Part shown: in pieces, positions 1 through 5,208 of the stretch
Layout: every line of letters starts with the position of its first letter
How positions within the stretch are numbered: position 1 is the first letter of the stretch
Assembly: GCA_026395775.1 (NCBI GenBank)
Contig: JAPLYA010000006.1
Location: forward strand, 1 to 6,450
Direction of reading: 5' to 3'
Source of the DNA: Candidatus Pacearchaeota archaeon
GTDB lineage: Archaea > Nanobdellota > Nanobdellia > Pacearchaeales > GW2011-AR1
Length of the DNA: 6,450 nucleotides
Notes under the pieces: generated by a model
The model's input: only the letters and a program-made list of their open reading frames with translations
Databases searched by the model: none
What the model was told of the DNA's origin: nothing
Translations under genes and position numbers: made by a program

Positions 1-69
1 TTTCCCGAAAGAGTTATATCTCATTCCTTGCTTTAGAATTTTATTGCTTTTACAAAAAGGACATTTCAT
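1..69 (-). CDS. Zinc-ribbon protein N-terminus, probable IS transposase (partial)
   Basis: The reverse strand reads ATG at 69-67 and stays open to the window edge, giving 23 residues: MKCPFCKSNKILKQGMRYNS followed by FGK. The start is well supported by GAGGAGGTGA at 83-74, a near-perfect Shine-Dalgarno four bases before the ATG. CPFC (residues 3-6) is the first half of a zinc knuckle. A short basic stretch and the pattern K-x-G-x-R-Y follow, which is the usual opening of IS1-like and related archaeal transposases, where a second CxxC comes after a Q-R-Y motif. That second half lies outside the window, so the family is inferred. A zinc-ribbon transcription factor is the main alternative. The gene diverges from the cluster starting at 403, and the other genes here mostly lack an SD, which fits an acquired element. 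Confidence 0.6.
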   Translation of the reverse strand, partial: MKCPFCKSNKILKQGMRYNSFGK

Positions 70-70
70 A

Positions 71-102
71 TTATCACCTCCTCGTATAGAAAGAGGAGAT
101 AA
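71..102 (-). promoter_or_regulatory. Shine-Dalgarno with SD-masking hairpin
   Basis: On the minus strand the SD (83-74, GAGGAGGTGA) lies inside one arm of an inverted repeat. TTATC plus TCCTC (102-93) can pair with GAGGA (83-79) and GATAA (75-71), leaving GGT bulged. That makes ten base pairs around a nine-base loop, and the paired state would hide the SD. An mRNA started from the TATA box at 113-106 would begin near 83 and lack the upstream arm. Transcripts entering from farther upstream would include it. Pairing is directly visible; the regulatory effect is inferred. Confidence 0.45.
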
Positions 103-105
103 TTG

Positions 106-113
106 TATATAAA
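106..113 (-). promoter_or_regulatory. TATA box for the partial transposase gene
   Basis: TTTATATA on the minus strand is centred about 26 bases before position 83, which would be the transcription start and gives a 14-base leader carrying the SD. A second TATA-like run (TATATATAAA, about 164-155 minus) could give a longer transcript, so the choice of promoter is uncertain. Confidence 0.35.
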
Positions 114-171
114 TCTATCTGACGATAACTATACAGTATCTCCCAACCGAAAGATTTATATATACTTATAT

Positions 172-196
172 GTATACACATAGAGGTATACACATA
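172..196. repeat. 11-bp direct repeat GTATACACATA, two copies
   Basis: GTATACACATA occurs at 172-182 and exactly again at 186-196, a 14-base period with AGG (183-185 region) between. The first copy also closes a small hairpin with TATAC at 161-165. Paired short repeats upstream of a gene can be operators or transposase-binding iterons; here the role is unknown. Confidence 0.55.
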
Positions 197-226
197 TTCT
201 ACTAAGATATTTGTAAACCTCCTTTC

Positions 227-246
227 GCTATCTCTCACGAGATAGC
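227..246. repeat. Perfect 8-bp inverted repeat (hairpin)
   Basis: GCTATCTC (227-234) and GAGATAGC (239-246) are perfect reverse complements around the four-base loop TCAC. No T-tract follows on either strand, so it does not look like a simple terminator. It may be a protein-binding palindrome or part of a mobile-element end. Confidence 0.55.
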
Positions 247-262
247 TTATATTCATTAAATC

Positions 263-284
263 AAGAGTTAAAAGAAAAACTCTT
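263..284. repeat. 7-bp inverted repeat (hairpin)
   Basis: AAGAGTT (263-269) pairs with AACTCTT (278-284) around an A-rich eight-base loop, followed on the plus strand by TT. It could be a weak terminator for plus-strand reading or one of a series of palindromes; no function is shown. Confidence 0.4.
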
Positions 285-302
285 TTCGCCACTAGGTTAA
301 TT

Positions 303-318
303 CAAGCCGATTAGCTTG
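303..318. repeat. 5-bp inverted repeat (hairpin)
   Basis: CAAGC (303-307) pairs with GCTTG (314-318) around CGATTA. It is the third small stem in under 100 bases, 18 bases after the previous one. Alone it would be unremarkable. Confidence 0.3.
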
Positions 319-378
319 TAAAAATAATTGCTCAGGTTACAATTACCAAGTAAACAAAACATCAGTTTATCATTTACC

Positions 379-402
379 AACAAAACAAACAAAACAAACA
401 AA
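379..402 (+). repeat. 9-bp A/C-rich tandem repeat before the start codon
   Basis: AACAAAACA repeats 2.7 times and ends exactly at the ATG at 403. It contains no G or T, so it would be an unstructured leader if transcribed. No Shine-Dalgarno is present. The in-frame translation (Asn-Lys-Thr repeats) belongs to a TTG-started extension that is unlikely to be real. Confidence 0.6.
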
Positions 403-762
403 ATGGCTGATTTATTCGACAACACGATTTTATGCAAGAACTGCAATCTCAAGATGAGACAAGCAAATGTAGAAAAAAATGGATTTTTGTTGAGAGCAAT
501 TGTCTGTGAGAAATGTGGCAACAAGATAGTTCATCCTTCTGATATTGAAGAATATAATAGATTCCTAGAAATAAAAGGAAAAACATTTAAAGTCAAGATG
601 CGGCTAGTTGGGAACAGCTATGCTGTTTCAATCCCAAAAGAAATAGTGGGTTTTATTAAAGAACAAGAGAAGATAATGAATGATATGGTGAGCATGTGTT
701 TTAATGAGGCAAAAAAAATAAGTTTGCTTTTTGGTGAAGAAGAACAAGAATTGGAGGAATAA
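403..762 (+). CDS. Zinc-ribbon protein with AbrB/SpoVT-like C-terminal domain
   Basis: A 119-residue protein. Residues 11-38 carry two knuckles, C11-x2-C14 and C35-x2-C38, a treble-cysteine spacing typical of zinc ribbons. Residues about 60-85 (VKMRLVGNSYAVSIPKEIV) match the swapped-hairpin AbrB/MazE/SpoVT signature, in which a strand, G-N-S and the S-I-P-K turn form a DNA-binding barrel. The tail from about 86 is helical and ends strongly acidic (EEEQELEE). ATG 403 is the first ATG of the frame; the extension to TTG 328 is low-complexity and was rejected. A TTTATCATTTA stretch at 366-376 is a possible weak TATA box. The gene leads a cluster with a 45-codon ORF 10 bases downstream and cdc48 after that. 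A DNA-binding or autoregulatory role is inferred; no target operator is proven. The family call is from motif only. Confidence 0.75.
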   Translation: MADLFDNTILCKNCNLKMRQANVEKNGFLLRAIVCEKCGNKIVHPSDIEEYNRFLEIKGKTFKVKMRLVGNSYAVSIPKEIVGFIKEQEKIMNDMVSMCFNEAKKISLLFGEEEQELEE

Positions 763-772
763 AAAATTTAAA

Positions 773-910
773 ATGGTTTGTGAATTAAAAATTAAAGAAT
801 TTGAAAAAAGGATTGGAAGAAAATTGAGTGAAGAAGAAAAAAGAAAAATAAGAGAAAAAATGGGACATGTTGAGTTAGAAGTAAGGGAGGAATTAGAAAT
901 TGTAGCATAA
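773..910 (+). CDS. Small charged protein, 45 residues, unknown function
   Basis: An ATG-started frame of 45 codons fills the gap between the zinc-ribbon gene (stop 10 bases upstream) and cdc48 (start 2 bases downstream). The product, beginning MVCELKIKEFEKRIGRKLSE, is rich in Lys, Arg and Glu with regularly placed Ile/Leu/Phe and no Pro, so it is predicted to be one or two amphipathic helices. Tight spacing on both sides supports it being translated as part of the operon. GGAGG at 753-757 lies 15 bases before the ATG, too far for a normal SD. I do not recognise a family. A spacer that happens to be open is possible but less likely given the exact fit. Confidence 0.55.
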   Translation: MVCELKIKEFEKRIGRKLSEEEKRKIREKMGHVELEVREELEIVA

Positions 911-912
911 AA

Positions 913-3192
913 ATGAACACAGAAATAAAATTAAAAGTTGTAGAAGCATTGCAGGATGATGCCTACAAAGGTATAGCAAGAATAGACCCAGAGATAATGC
1001 GCAAGCTTGGATTAAAAAGAGGAGATGTAATTTCCATAAAAGGTGGAAGAGAAACAATAGCAATAGTAGACAGGGCTTATCCAGCAGATATTGGTGAGCT
1101 GATTATAAGAATAGATGGTATTCTAAGAAAAAATGCAAAAACAGGAATAGGCGAGCCTGTAATAATCTCTAAAATTGAAATAAAAGAAGCAAAAAAAGTA
1201 ACAATTGCTCCTGCTCAGAAGGGAATAATGATTCAGGCAGATCCAGAATTGCTAAAACAAGGGCTATTAGGCAGAGCTGTTGTAAAAGGAGATATTGTTG
1301 TTCTTGGAGGAGCAGCCAGAAGAAGAGATTTAATGTCCGACATGGATTTTTTTGATGATATTTTTGCAGAAGCTCTAAATGGTTTAGGTGGGTTTGGTTT
1401 TTCTGGGGTGCAAGCTAGATTTTTAATAGTGAACACCCAACCAAACTTGCCTTGCATAATAACAGAAAACACAGAACTTACTCTAAATCCGAAGTCTGTT
1501 GAAATTTCAGAAGAAAAATTTCCAGAAGTAACCTATGAAGATATCGGCGGTTTAGATGAAGAATTAAAAAAGATTAGGGAGATGGTGGAACTACCATTAA
1601 AACATCCTGAAATATTTGAAAAACTTGGCATAGATCCTCCAAAAGGAGTTCTGCTTCATGGCCCACCAGGAACAGGCAAGACACTTCTTGCCAAGGCAGT
1701 TGCATACGAGACAGAAGCAAACTTTATACTTATTAACGGTCCCGAGTTCATGTCTAAGTTCTATGGAGAAAGTGAAAAAAATCTTAGAGATAAATTTGAA
1801 GAAGCTGAAAAAACAGCTCCATCTATAATCTTCATAGATGAAATTGATTCAATTGCCCCAAAAAGAGAAGAATCTTATGGGGAAGTTGAAAGAAGAGTTG
1901 TTTCCCAAATTCTAACATTAATGGATGGCTTAAAGTCAAGAGGAAAAGTTGTTGTAATTGGAGCAACCAACAGGCCAAATGCTTTAGATCCTGCTCTAAG
2001 AAGGCCAGGAAGATTTGACAGAGAAATAGAAATAAATGTCCCTGATAAGAAAGGCAGATTATCTGTTCTTAAGATACATACAAGAAATATGCCCCTTGCA
2101 AAAGACGTCTCTCTAGACGAATTAGCAGGAATAACTCATGGTTTTGTTGGAGCTGACTTGTCTTCTCTTGCTAAAGAAGCGGCCATGAATGTTCTTAGAA
2201 AAATTCTGCCACAAATAAAAATGGATGCAGAGGAAGAAATTCCAAAAGAACTCCTTGAATCTCTGAGAATAACTAAAAAAGATTTTTTTGATGCACTGAA
2301 AGTAGTTCGTCCTAGTGCCATGAGGGAGGTTTTAGTTGAAACTCCAAATATTAGATGGGAAGATGTTGGCGGTTTAGATAGCATCAAGCAAGAGCTAATA
2401 GAAGCAGTAGAATGGCCTATCAAGTTTCCAGAAAATTTCACAAGAATGGGCATCAGACCACCAAGAGGAATCTTGCTCTATGGCCCACCAGGAACAGGTA
2501 AGACACTTCTTGCCAAGGCTGTTGCAAAAGAATCAGAAGCTAATTTCATTAACGTTAAAGGCCCCGAATTATTGTCTATGTGGGTTGGCAAGTCAGAAGA
2601 GGGAGTTAGAAAAATATTTGAGAGAGCAAGACAAGTTGCTCCTTGTATTATTTTCTTTGATGAGATTGATTCTCTAGCAGCAAGAAGGGGACTAGAAGCA
2701 GGAACAAGAGTTACAGAACATGTTCTAAATCAGTTATTATCTGAGATGGATGGTTTGGAAGAATTGAACAAGGTTGTTGTAATTGGAGCAACAAATCGTC
2801 CCGATATGCTCGATCCCGCTGTTCTAAGGCCAGGAAGATTTGATAGATTATTACTTGTGTCTCCGCCAAAAGAAGAAGGCAGGCTAACAATTTTTAAAAT
2901 TCACACTAAAAACATGCCTCTTGCAAAAGATATAACTTTAGATAAGTTTGCAAAAGAATCAGAAGGTTATGTTGGGGCAGATATAGAATCAGTATGCAGA
3001 GAAGCAGCGATGCTAGTCTTAAGAAAAGATCTCCAAGCTAAAGAAGTTTCCAAGAAATATTTTGAAGAAGCAATGAAAAAAGTCAAGCCAAGTGTAAGCA
3101 AAGAATCAATGGACAAGTATAGAAAAATGGAAACAGATCATCTTAGATCAGCCAAGGCTGCTCTGGAAAATCCTGCCGGGTATCTAGGTTGA
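913..3192 (+). CDS. cdc48: Cdc48/VAT-type AAA+ ATPase (p97/VCP family)
   Basis: A 759-residue, full-length archaeal Cdc48 (usual length about 730-800), a hexameric cytosolic unfoldase that threads proteins through its pore, often for proteasomal breakdown. Residues about 5-190 form the N-domain: a double-psi barrel with IIRIDGILRKNAKTGIGEPV, then a second lobe with a Phe/Gly-rich insert near 140-165. D1 starts at about 207 (YEDIGGLD), with Walker A GPPGTGKT 250-257, pore loop KFYG 282-285, Walker B D309-E310 and arginine fingers R364 and R367. D2 starts at about 480, with Walker A 524-531, pore loop MWVG 556-559, Walker B D583-E584 and arginine fingers R639 and R642. All catalytic residues are intact, so both rings should hydrolyse ATP. 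The C-terminus is GYLG, not the Hb-Tyr-X proteasome-docking tail. The start lies 2 bases after the 45-codon ORF and has no SD, suggesting translational coupling. Confidence 0.97.
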   Translation: MNTEIKLKVVEALQDDAYKGIARIDPEIMRKLGLKRGDVISIKGGRETIAIVDRAYPADIGELIIRIDGILRKNAKTGIGEPVIISKIEIKEAKKVTIAPAQKGIMIQADPELLKQGLLGRAVVKGDIVVLGGAARRRDLMSDMDFFDDIFAEALNGLGGFGFSGVQARFLIVNTQPNLPCIITENTELTLNPKSVEISEEKFPEVTYEDIGGLDEELKKIREMVELPLKHPEIFEKLGIDPPKGVLLHGPPGTGKTLLAKAVAYETEANFILINGPEFMSKFYGESEKNLRDKFEEAEKTAPSIIFIDEIDSIAPKREESYGEVERRVVSQILTLMDGLKSRGKVVVIGATNRPNALDPALRRPGRFDREIEINVPDKKGRLSVLKIHTRNMPLAKDVSLDELAGITHGFVGADLSSLAKEAAMNVLRKILPQIKMDAEEEIPKELLESLRITKKDFFDALKVVRPSAMREVLVETPNIRWEDVGGLDSIKQELIEAVEWPIKFPENFTRMGIRPPRGILLYGPPGTGKTLLAKAVAKESEANFINVKGPELLSMWVGKSEEGVRKIFERARQVAPCIIFFDEIDSLAARRGLEAGTRVTEHVLNQLLSEMDGLEELNKVVVIGATNRPDMLDPAVLRPGRFDRLLLVSPPKEEGRLTIFKIHTKNMPLAKDITLDKFAKESEGYVGADIESVCREAAMLVLRKDLQAKEVSKKYFEEAMKKVKPSVSKESMDKYRKMETDHLRSAKAALENPAGYLG

Positions 3193-3217
3193 TTATTATT
3201 CTAGAGAATATAAATCC

Positions 3218-3224
3218 TTTTAAA
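3218..3224 (+). promoter_or_regulatory. TATA box for the 102-residue gene
   Basis: TTTTAAA is centred 25 bases before the ATG at 3246, the distance expected if transcription starts at the start codon itself. This spacing is the main reason for preferring ATG 3246. A T6 run at 3236-3241 between the box and the ATG may also help end cdc48 transcription. Confidence 0.55.
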
Positions 3225-3245
3225 CAACTGACTTATTTTTTAGAG

Positions 3246-3554
3246 ATGACTTATCTAGTATATGAGGCTGATAAAGGAAAACCTTCTCGTGATAGAATTA
3301 TTGCAGATTTATATAAGGGAATGGAACGCCGGTCAAAGGTAGCGCTTGAGTTAAAAGTTACAAGGCATCCAGATTATGTACCTCTAGGAGAAAAAGCACA
3401 AATCTGTCTTAGAGAAACATTAGAAGTTGCTGGAAGCGGTTTTTTATTTCATGACTCAACTAAAATATTGCCTAGAGATTGCAATCCAGTTGATGTAACT
3501 CTAAACCCTGCAGCTGTACGAGTTGAAATGTTTTTTTATTCTCTTGCCGGTTGA
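3246..3554 (+). CDS. Hypothetical protein, 102 residues
   Basis: I do not recognise this protein. It begins MTYLVYEADKGKPSRDRI and ends with NPAAVRVEMFFYSLAG. It is soluble in character, with no signal peptide or membrane span. An N-terminal strand is followed by a basic helix (about 14-30), and later alternating hydrophobic/charged stretches suggest a small alpha/beta domain. It has two cysteines (54 and 79) too far apart for an obvious metal site. ATG 3246 is chosen because a TATA box is centred 25 bases upstream. The frame also runs back to a TTG at 3189 overlapping the cdc48 stop, which is less likely. It is flanked by its own promoter and by that of the methyltransferase, so it is probably monocistronic. 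Local codons around 3327-3350 (CGC, CGG, GCG) are slightly GC-richer than the surroundings. Confidence 0.65.
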   Translation: MTYLVYEADKGKPSRDRIIADLYKGMERRSKVALELKVTRHPDYVPLGEKAQICLRETLEVAGSGFLFHDSTKILPRDCNPVDVTLNPAAVRVEMFFYSLAG

Positions 3555-3576
3555 TTTTAAGAATATAACAACTCAA

Positions 3577-3597
3577 TTTTAAATAAGTTTATTAATC
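3577..3597 (+). promoter_or_regulatory. Promoter of the methyltransferase operon
   Basis: Two AT-rich cores lie here. TTTTAAATA (3577-3585) is the better TATA box and would give a leader of about 8-10 bases. TTTATTAAT (3588-3596) is centred 25 bases before the ATG at 3617 and would give a leaderless transcript. No SD precedes the ATG, which favours a very short or absent leader. Confidence 0.45.
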
Positions 3598-3616
3598 TAT
3601 TTCTTTTTCCTGATTT

Positions 3617-4576
3617 ATGACCAAATATCAAACTTATGAACCCAAGCCATTGTTTGTTGAGAGAATAAACTTTCTATTGCCTGATGAGAAAGATATGCAA
3701 GCTTACTGGAAAATAATAAGAACAAAGCCAAGAGCTAGCATTCGTTGTAATACCCTCAAGATAAGTCCTGAAAATCTCAAATCAAGGTTAGAAAGTAAAG
3801 GTTGGGAGATTGAACAACCTTTTCCAGATAATAAAGAGATAATGATTGTAACTTCAGAGCTTAAACCTGGCGAGTTAGGGAAAGCAATTGAACATATTCT
3901 TGGCTACTATTATGTCCAAGAAATTTCAAGCATGCTGCCGATTCTTGCCCTAGATCCTTCTGGTGAAGATTTAGTTTTAGATTTATGTGCTAGTCCAGGA
4001 AGTAAAACAACCCAAGCTTCTGCGAGAATGGAAAATTCAGGAACAATTCTAGCCAATGACAAAGATATAGGCAGAATAGCAATACTTCAAGCTAACCTAG
4101 AAAGAGTTGGAGCTAGCAATGTTGTTATGACAAGGCACGATGCTGTTCAATTATGCTTAAGACTTGAGAAACTAGGAATCAAGTTTGATAAAATTCTTTT
4201 AGATGTGCCTTGTTCTGGAGAAGGCAATATAAGAAGCAACCCCAAAACTCTTCTTACATGGAATATTCGAATGATTGAAAGCTTATCTAGATTGCAAAAG
4301 AAGATTGCAAGTTCTGCTGTCAATCTTCTGAAGGAAAATGGAGAACTTATATACAGCACTTGTACGCAAAGTCCTGAGGAAAATGAAGAAAATGTTAATT
4401 TTCTAGTTGAGAGATTTGGAATGAAAGTTTTGCCTTGTAAGCTGCCTGTTAAATCAAGGCAAGGAATAATCCAATGGAAAAATAAAACTTTTGATAAGCA
4501 AATAAAAAACTGCTGTAGAATATGGCCCCAAGATAATGATACGGAGGGATTTTTCCTAGCGAGGTTGAAAAAATGA
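3617..4576 (+). CDS. NOL1/NOP2/sun-family RNA cytosine-C5 methyltransferase
   Basis: A 319-residue SAM-dependent enzyme expected to methylate C5 of a cytosine in rRNA or tRNA. The N-terminal RNA-binding part includes RASIRCNTLKIS (39-50), the family's R-x-N-T-L-K motif. The Rossmann domain shows SAM motif I DLCASPGSKTTQ (122-133), the ribose-binding acid near D148 (ANDKD), D175, motif IV DVPCSGEG (196-203) with C199, and motif VI YSTC (246-249) with C249. In this family the motif VI Cys attacks C6 of the target base and the motif IV Cys helps release the product; both are present. The protein ends at FFLARLKK, the normal end of the catalytic domain, without a C-terminal PUA domain. That domain is encoded next door, overlapping by 4 bases. 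Whether the target is rRNA (RsmF/Nop2-like) or tRNA (Trm4-like) cannot be settled here; the partner gene favours rRNA. Confidence 0.92.
   Translation: MTKYQTYEPKPLFVERINFLLPDEKDMQAYWKIIRTKPRASIRCNTLKISPENLKSRLESKGWEIEQPFPDNKEIMIVTSELKPGELGKAIEHILGYYYVQEISSMLPILALDPSGEDLVLDLCASPGSKTTQASARMENSGTILANDKDIGRIAILQANLERVGASNVVMTRHDAVQLCLRLEKLGIKFDKILLDVPCSGEGNIRSNPKTLLTWNIRMIESLSRLQKKIASSAVNLLKENGELIYSTCTQSPEENEENVNFLVERFGMKVLPCKLPVKSRQGIIQWKNKTFDKQIKNCCRIWPQDNDTEGFFLARLKK
4561..4568 (+). promoter_or_regulatory. Internal Shine-Dalgarno-like site
   Basis: GAGGTTGA lies 4 bases before the ATG at 4573, with GAGG ending 8 bases upstream of it, inside the last codons of the methyltransferase. It can serve re-initiation on the overlapping downstream gene. 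It sits beside the A6 run at 4568-4573. Confidence 0.4.
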
Positions 4577-5025
4577 TGACAATGTTAACTAAGTCAGATA
4601 AAGAGAAACTTATTAAAAGACTTGAAGAGCAGTTTGGAATCCAAAAGCTTGATTTCTTACTTATTCTGTCAGGCCAAGACAAGGTTAGAGGCTATTCTGG
4701 TAGTTTAAGCAAGGAAGAAATTCTGAAAATTTCTGAGCAAGTAAATATAGAAACAATTGGCTTGTATTTATTCAAAATACATGAAGATGGAATAAGGTTA
4801 ACAATAGATGCTTGCCAGATTTTGAAAGAACAAATCAAGAAGAATATTATTGAGTTGGATGATTTGCAAGCTGAAGAATGGTTCAAGGGGCACGATTTGG
4901 AGATAAAAGAACAAAACAATGGATTCAAGGTTCTAAAGTATAAAGATGATTTTGTTGGCTGTGGCAAATTATCAAACAATAGACTAACTAATTTTGTGCC
5001 AAAAGAAAGAAGAATAAAGAGTTAA
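4573..5025 (+). CDS. COG3270-like PUA-type RNA-binding protein (RsmF C-terminal-like)
   Basis: A 150-residue protein with no catalytic motif. The C-terminal part, with LDDLQAEEWFKGHDLEI (about 95-112), a VLKY strand, and FVGCGKLSNNRLTNFVPKER (from about 127), matches the pattern of the stand-alone ribosome-biogenesis proteins grouped as COG3270. These resemble the PUA-like C-terminal half of bacterial RsmF. The middle segment (IGLYLFKIHEDGIRLTIDAC) fits the same family. It overlaps the methyltransferase stop in the ATGA arrangement (4573-4576), so the two are co-transcribed and translationally coupled. It probably helps guide the methyltransferase to its RNA. Alternative starts at the second and fourth codons cannot be excluded. 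Assignment is from remembered family patterns, not a search. Confidence 0.8.
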   Translation: MMTMLTKSDKEKLIKRLEEQFGIQKLDFLLILSGQDKVRGYSGSLSKEEILKISEQVNIETIGLYLFKIHEDGIRLTIDACQILKEQIKKNIIELDDLQAEEWFKGHDLEIKEQNNGFKVLKYKDDFVGCGKLSNNRLTNFVPKERRIKS

Positions 5026-5036
5026 TTGTTAAAAGA

Positions 5037-5055
5037 AAACTATTTTAGTTGCAAG
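5037..5055 (+). repeat. Post-stop 19-nt motif, copy 1
   Basis: The motif AAACTATTTYAGTYGCARG starts 12 bases after the COG3270-like gene's stop. A second copy (6228-6246) follows the aminopeptidase stop. The copies agree at 16 of 19 positions and all three differences are transitions. In this copy AACTA/TAGTT (5038-5050) and TGCAA/TTGCA (5050-5065) can form small hairpins. Confidence 0.5.
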
Positions 5056-5083
5056 AAAAATTGCAGTCATTTGTTTAAAAAAA

Positions 5084-5100
5084 TTAATTGCTTCAATTAA
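5084..5100 (+). repeat. 7-bp perfect inverted repeat (hairpin)
   Basis: TTAATTG (5084-5090) pairs with CAATTAA (5094-5100) around CTT. It lies in the 183-base gap between the COG3270-like gene and the aminopeptidase and has no T-tract after it. The rest of that gap holds no gene. Confidence 0.4.
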
Positions 5101-5178
5101 ACAGCCAAGAACCCCAAAATTTAGTATGTTGAAACGGAGTTATTATTTACCTCTCTCGGGATTTCAAGCAAGGGTTAG

Positions 5179-5187
5179 ATATTTAAA
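5179..5187 (+). promoter_or_regulatory. TATA box of the aminopeptidase gene
   Basis: ATATTTAAA is centred 25-26 bases before the ATG at 5209, matching a leaderless transcript starting at the ATG. The purine-rich GGGTTAG just before it is in the BRE position. It decides the start of the protein and so the reality of its N-terminal extension. Confidence 0.65.
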
Positions 5188-5208
5188 CCTCTTTATTTTG
5201 TTTGACTC

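Larger units (their letters stand above)
70..402. other. Intergenic region between divergent genes
   Basis: These 333 bases hold no convincing gene. They contain the transposase promoter and SD on the minus strand, a pair of 11-base direct repeats (172-196), three evenly placed short hairpins (227-246, 263-284, 303-318) and an A/C-rich 9-base repeat next to the ATG at 403. An insertion-sequence end may lie within it, but no terminal inverted repeat can be identified because the other end is outside the window. Confidence 0.6.

Noticed and set aside
74..292. Minus-strand 72-residue frame
   Set aside because: It is made of the hairpins and promoter/SD region of the partial transposase and has no family features or usable SD.
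328..402. N-terminal extension of the zinc-ribbon protein from a TTG start
   Set aside because: The added 25 residues are low-complexity Asn-Lys-Thr repeats from the 9-base tandem repeat, and ATG 403 is a better start.
2136..2453. Minus-strand 105-residue frame inside cdc48
   Set aside because: Antisense shadow of a strongly conserved coding region, with no initiation signal.
3189..3245. Extension of the 102-residue protein back to TTG overlapping the cdc48 stop
   Set aside because: It runs across the TATA box that is correctly spaced for ATG 3246.
4573..4579. ATGATGA resembling a C box of a C/D guide RNA
   Set aside because: It is the start-codon overlap of two real genes, and no properly spaced D, C' and D' set was found.
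5129..5167. TTGAAA/TTTCAA pairing as a regulatory RNA stem
   Set aside because: Only six pairs across a 27-base loop, and the inner bases do not continue the stem.
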